This document shows, one piece after another, positions 34,148 through 34,150 of a stretch of 34,150 bases of DNA (positions are counted from its first letter, which is position 1; the number at the start of each line of letters is the position of its first letter). The notes beneath the pieces were generated by a model, which saw only the letters and a program-made list of their open reading frames with translations, ran no database searches and was not told the origin of the DNA. This DNA is from an uncultured Pelagibacteraceae bacterium (GTDB lineage Bacteria > Pseudomonadota > Alphaproteobacteria > Pelagibacterales > Pelagibacteraceae): contig CACPDA010000009.1 of assembly GCA_902632515.1 (NCBI GenBank), positions 1 to 34,150 on the forward strand, read 5' to 3'. The position numbers and the translations under genes are program-made.

Positions 34148-34150
34148 TAT

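Overview
The window looks like a piece of a very AT-rich, tightly packed alphaproteobacterial chromosome, most probably from the Pelagibacterales (SAR11) lineage. This is inferred from strong A/T bias with long homopolymers, gene spacings of a few bases, start/stop overlaps (ATGA, TAATG) and alphaproteobacterial neighbourhoods such as tlpA / argH-lipoprotein-lysA and helicase-fdxA-carD. No transposase, prophage, integrase, CRISPR array or rRNA gene was seen.

Region 1 (1-3.8 kb, minus strand) is a surface-glycan or lipid-linked-sugar operon just 3' of tRNA-Arg(ACG): a DPM-type glycosyltransferase, a DegT-type sugar aminotransferase, a DprE1-like FAD oxidoreductase and a methyltransferase cut by the window edge. 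This is the most accessory-looking part. Region 2 (3.9-11.3 kb) is central carbon and envelope: acetyl-CoA acetyltransferase, an AceE-type pyruvate dehydrogenase E1 with an extra N-terminal lipoyl domain, AceF (E2), an EamA permease and convergent UppP. Region 3 (11.3-20.3 kb) holds gltD-gltB behind a promoter overlapped by a dyad, a decayed alpha/beta-hydrolase gene, and dnaA-dnaN. No oriC-like DnaA-box cluster was noticed.

Region 4 (20.3-27.4 kb) holds plsC, lysA, a 41-aa LptM-like lipoprotein, argH, a divergent TlpA-type thioredoxin, a HIG1-like twin-transmembrane protein, a carboxylesterase, an HNH protein, coq7, dsbB and a YqaA-type DedA protein. Region 5 (27.4-34.15 kb) holds tRNA-Leu(CAA) directly abutting a long-chain acyl-CoA synthetase, a previously easy-to-miss 25-codon gene for an extremely basic microprotein with its own promoter, leader dyad, Shine-Dalgarno and terminator, then a minus-strand operon (Suv3-like helicase, TerB-like protein, FdxA, CarD with a long lysine tail) and a PaaI thioesterase.

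Most of the window is housekeeping metabolism and replication. The strongest candidates for something undescribed are the 25-aa polybasic protein facing a lysine-tailed CarD, the oxidase/aminotransferase pair in the sugar operon, the lipoyl-AceE fusion, and the hydrolase relic upstream of dnaA. All functions are read from sequence motifs alone; no database search was run.
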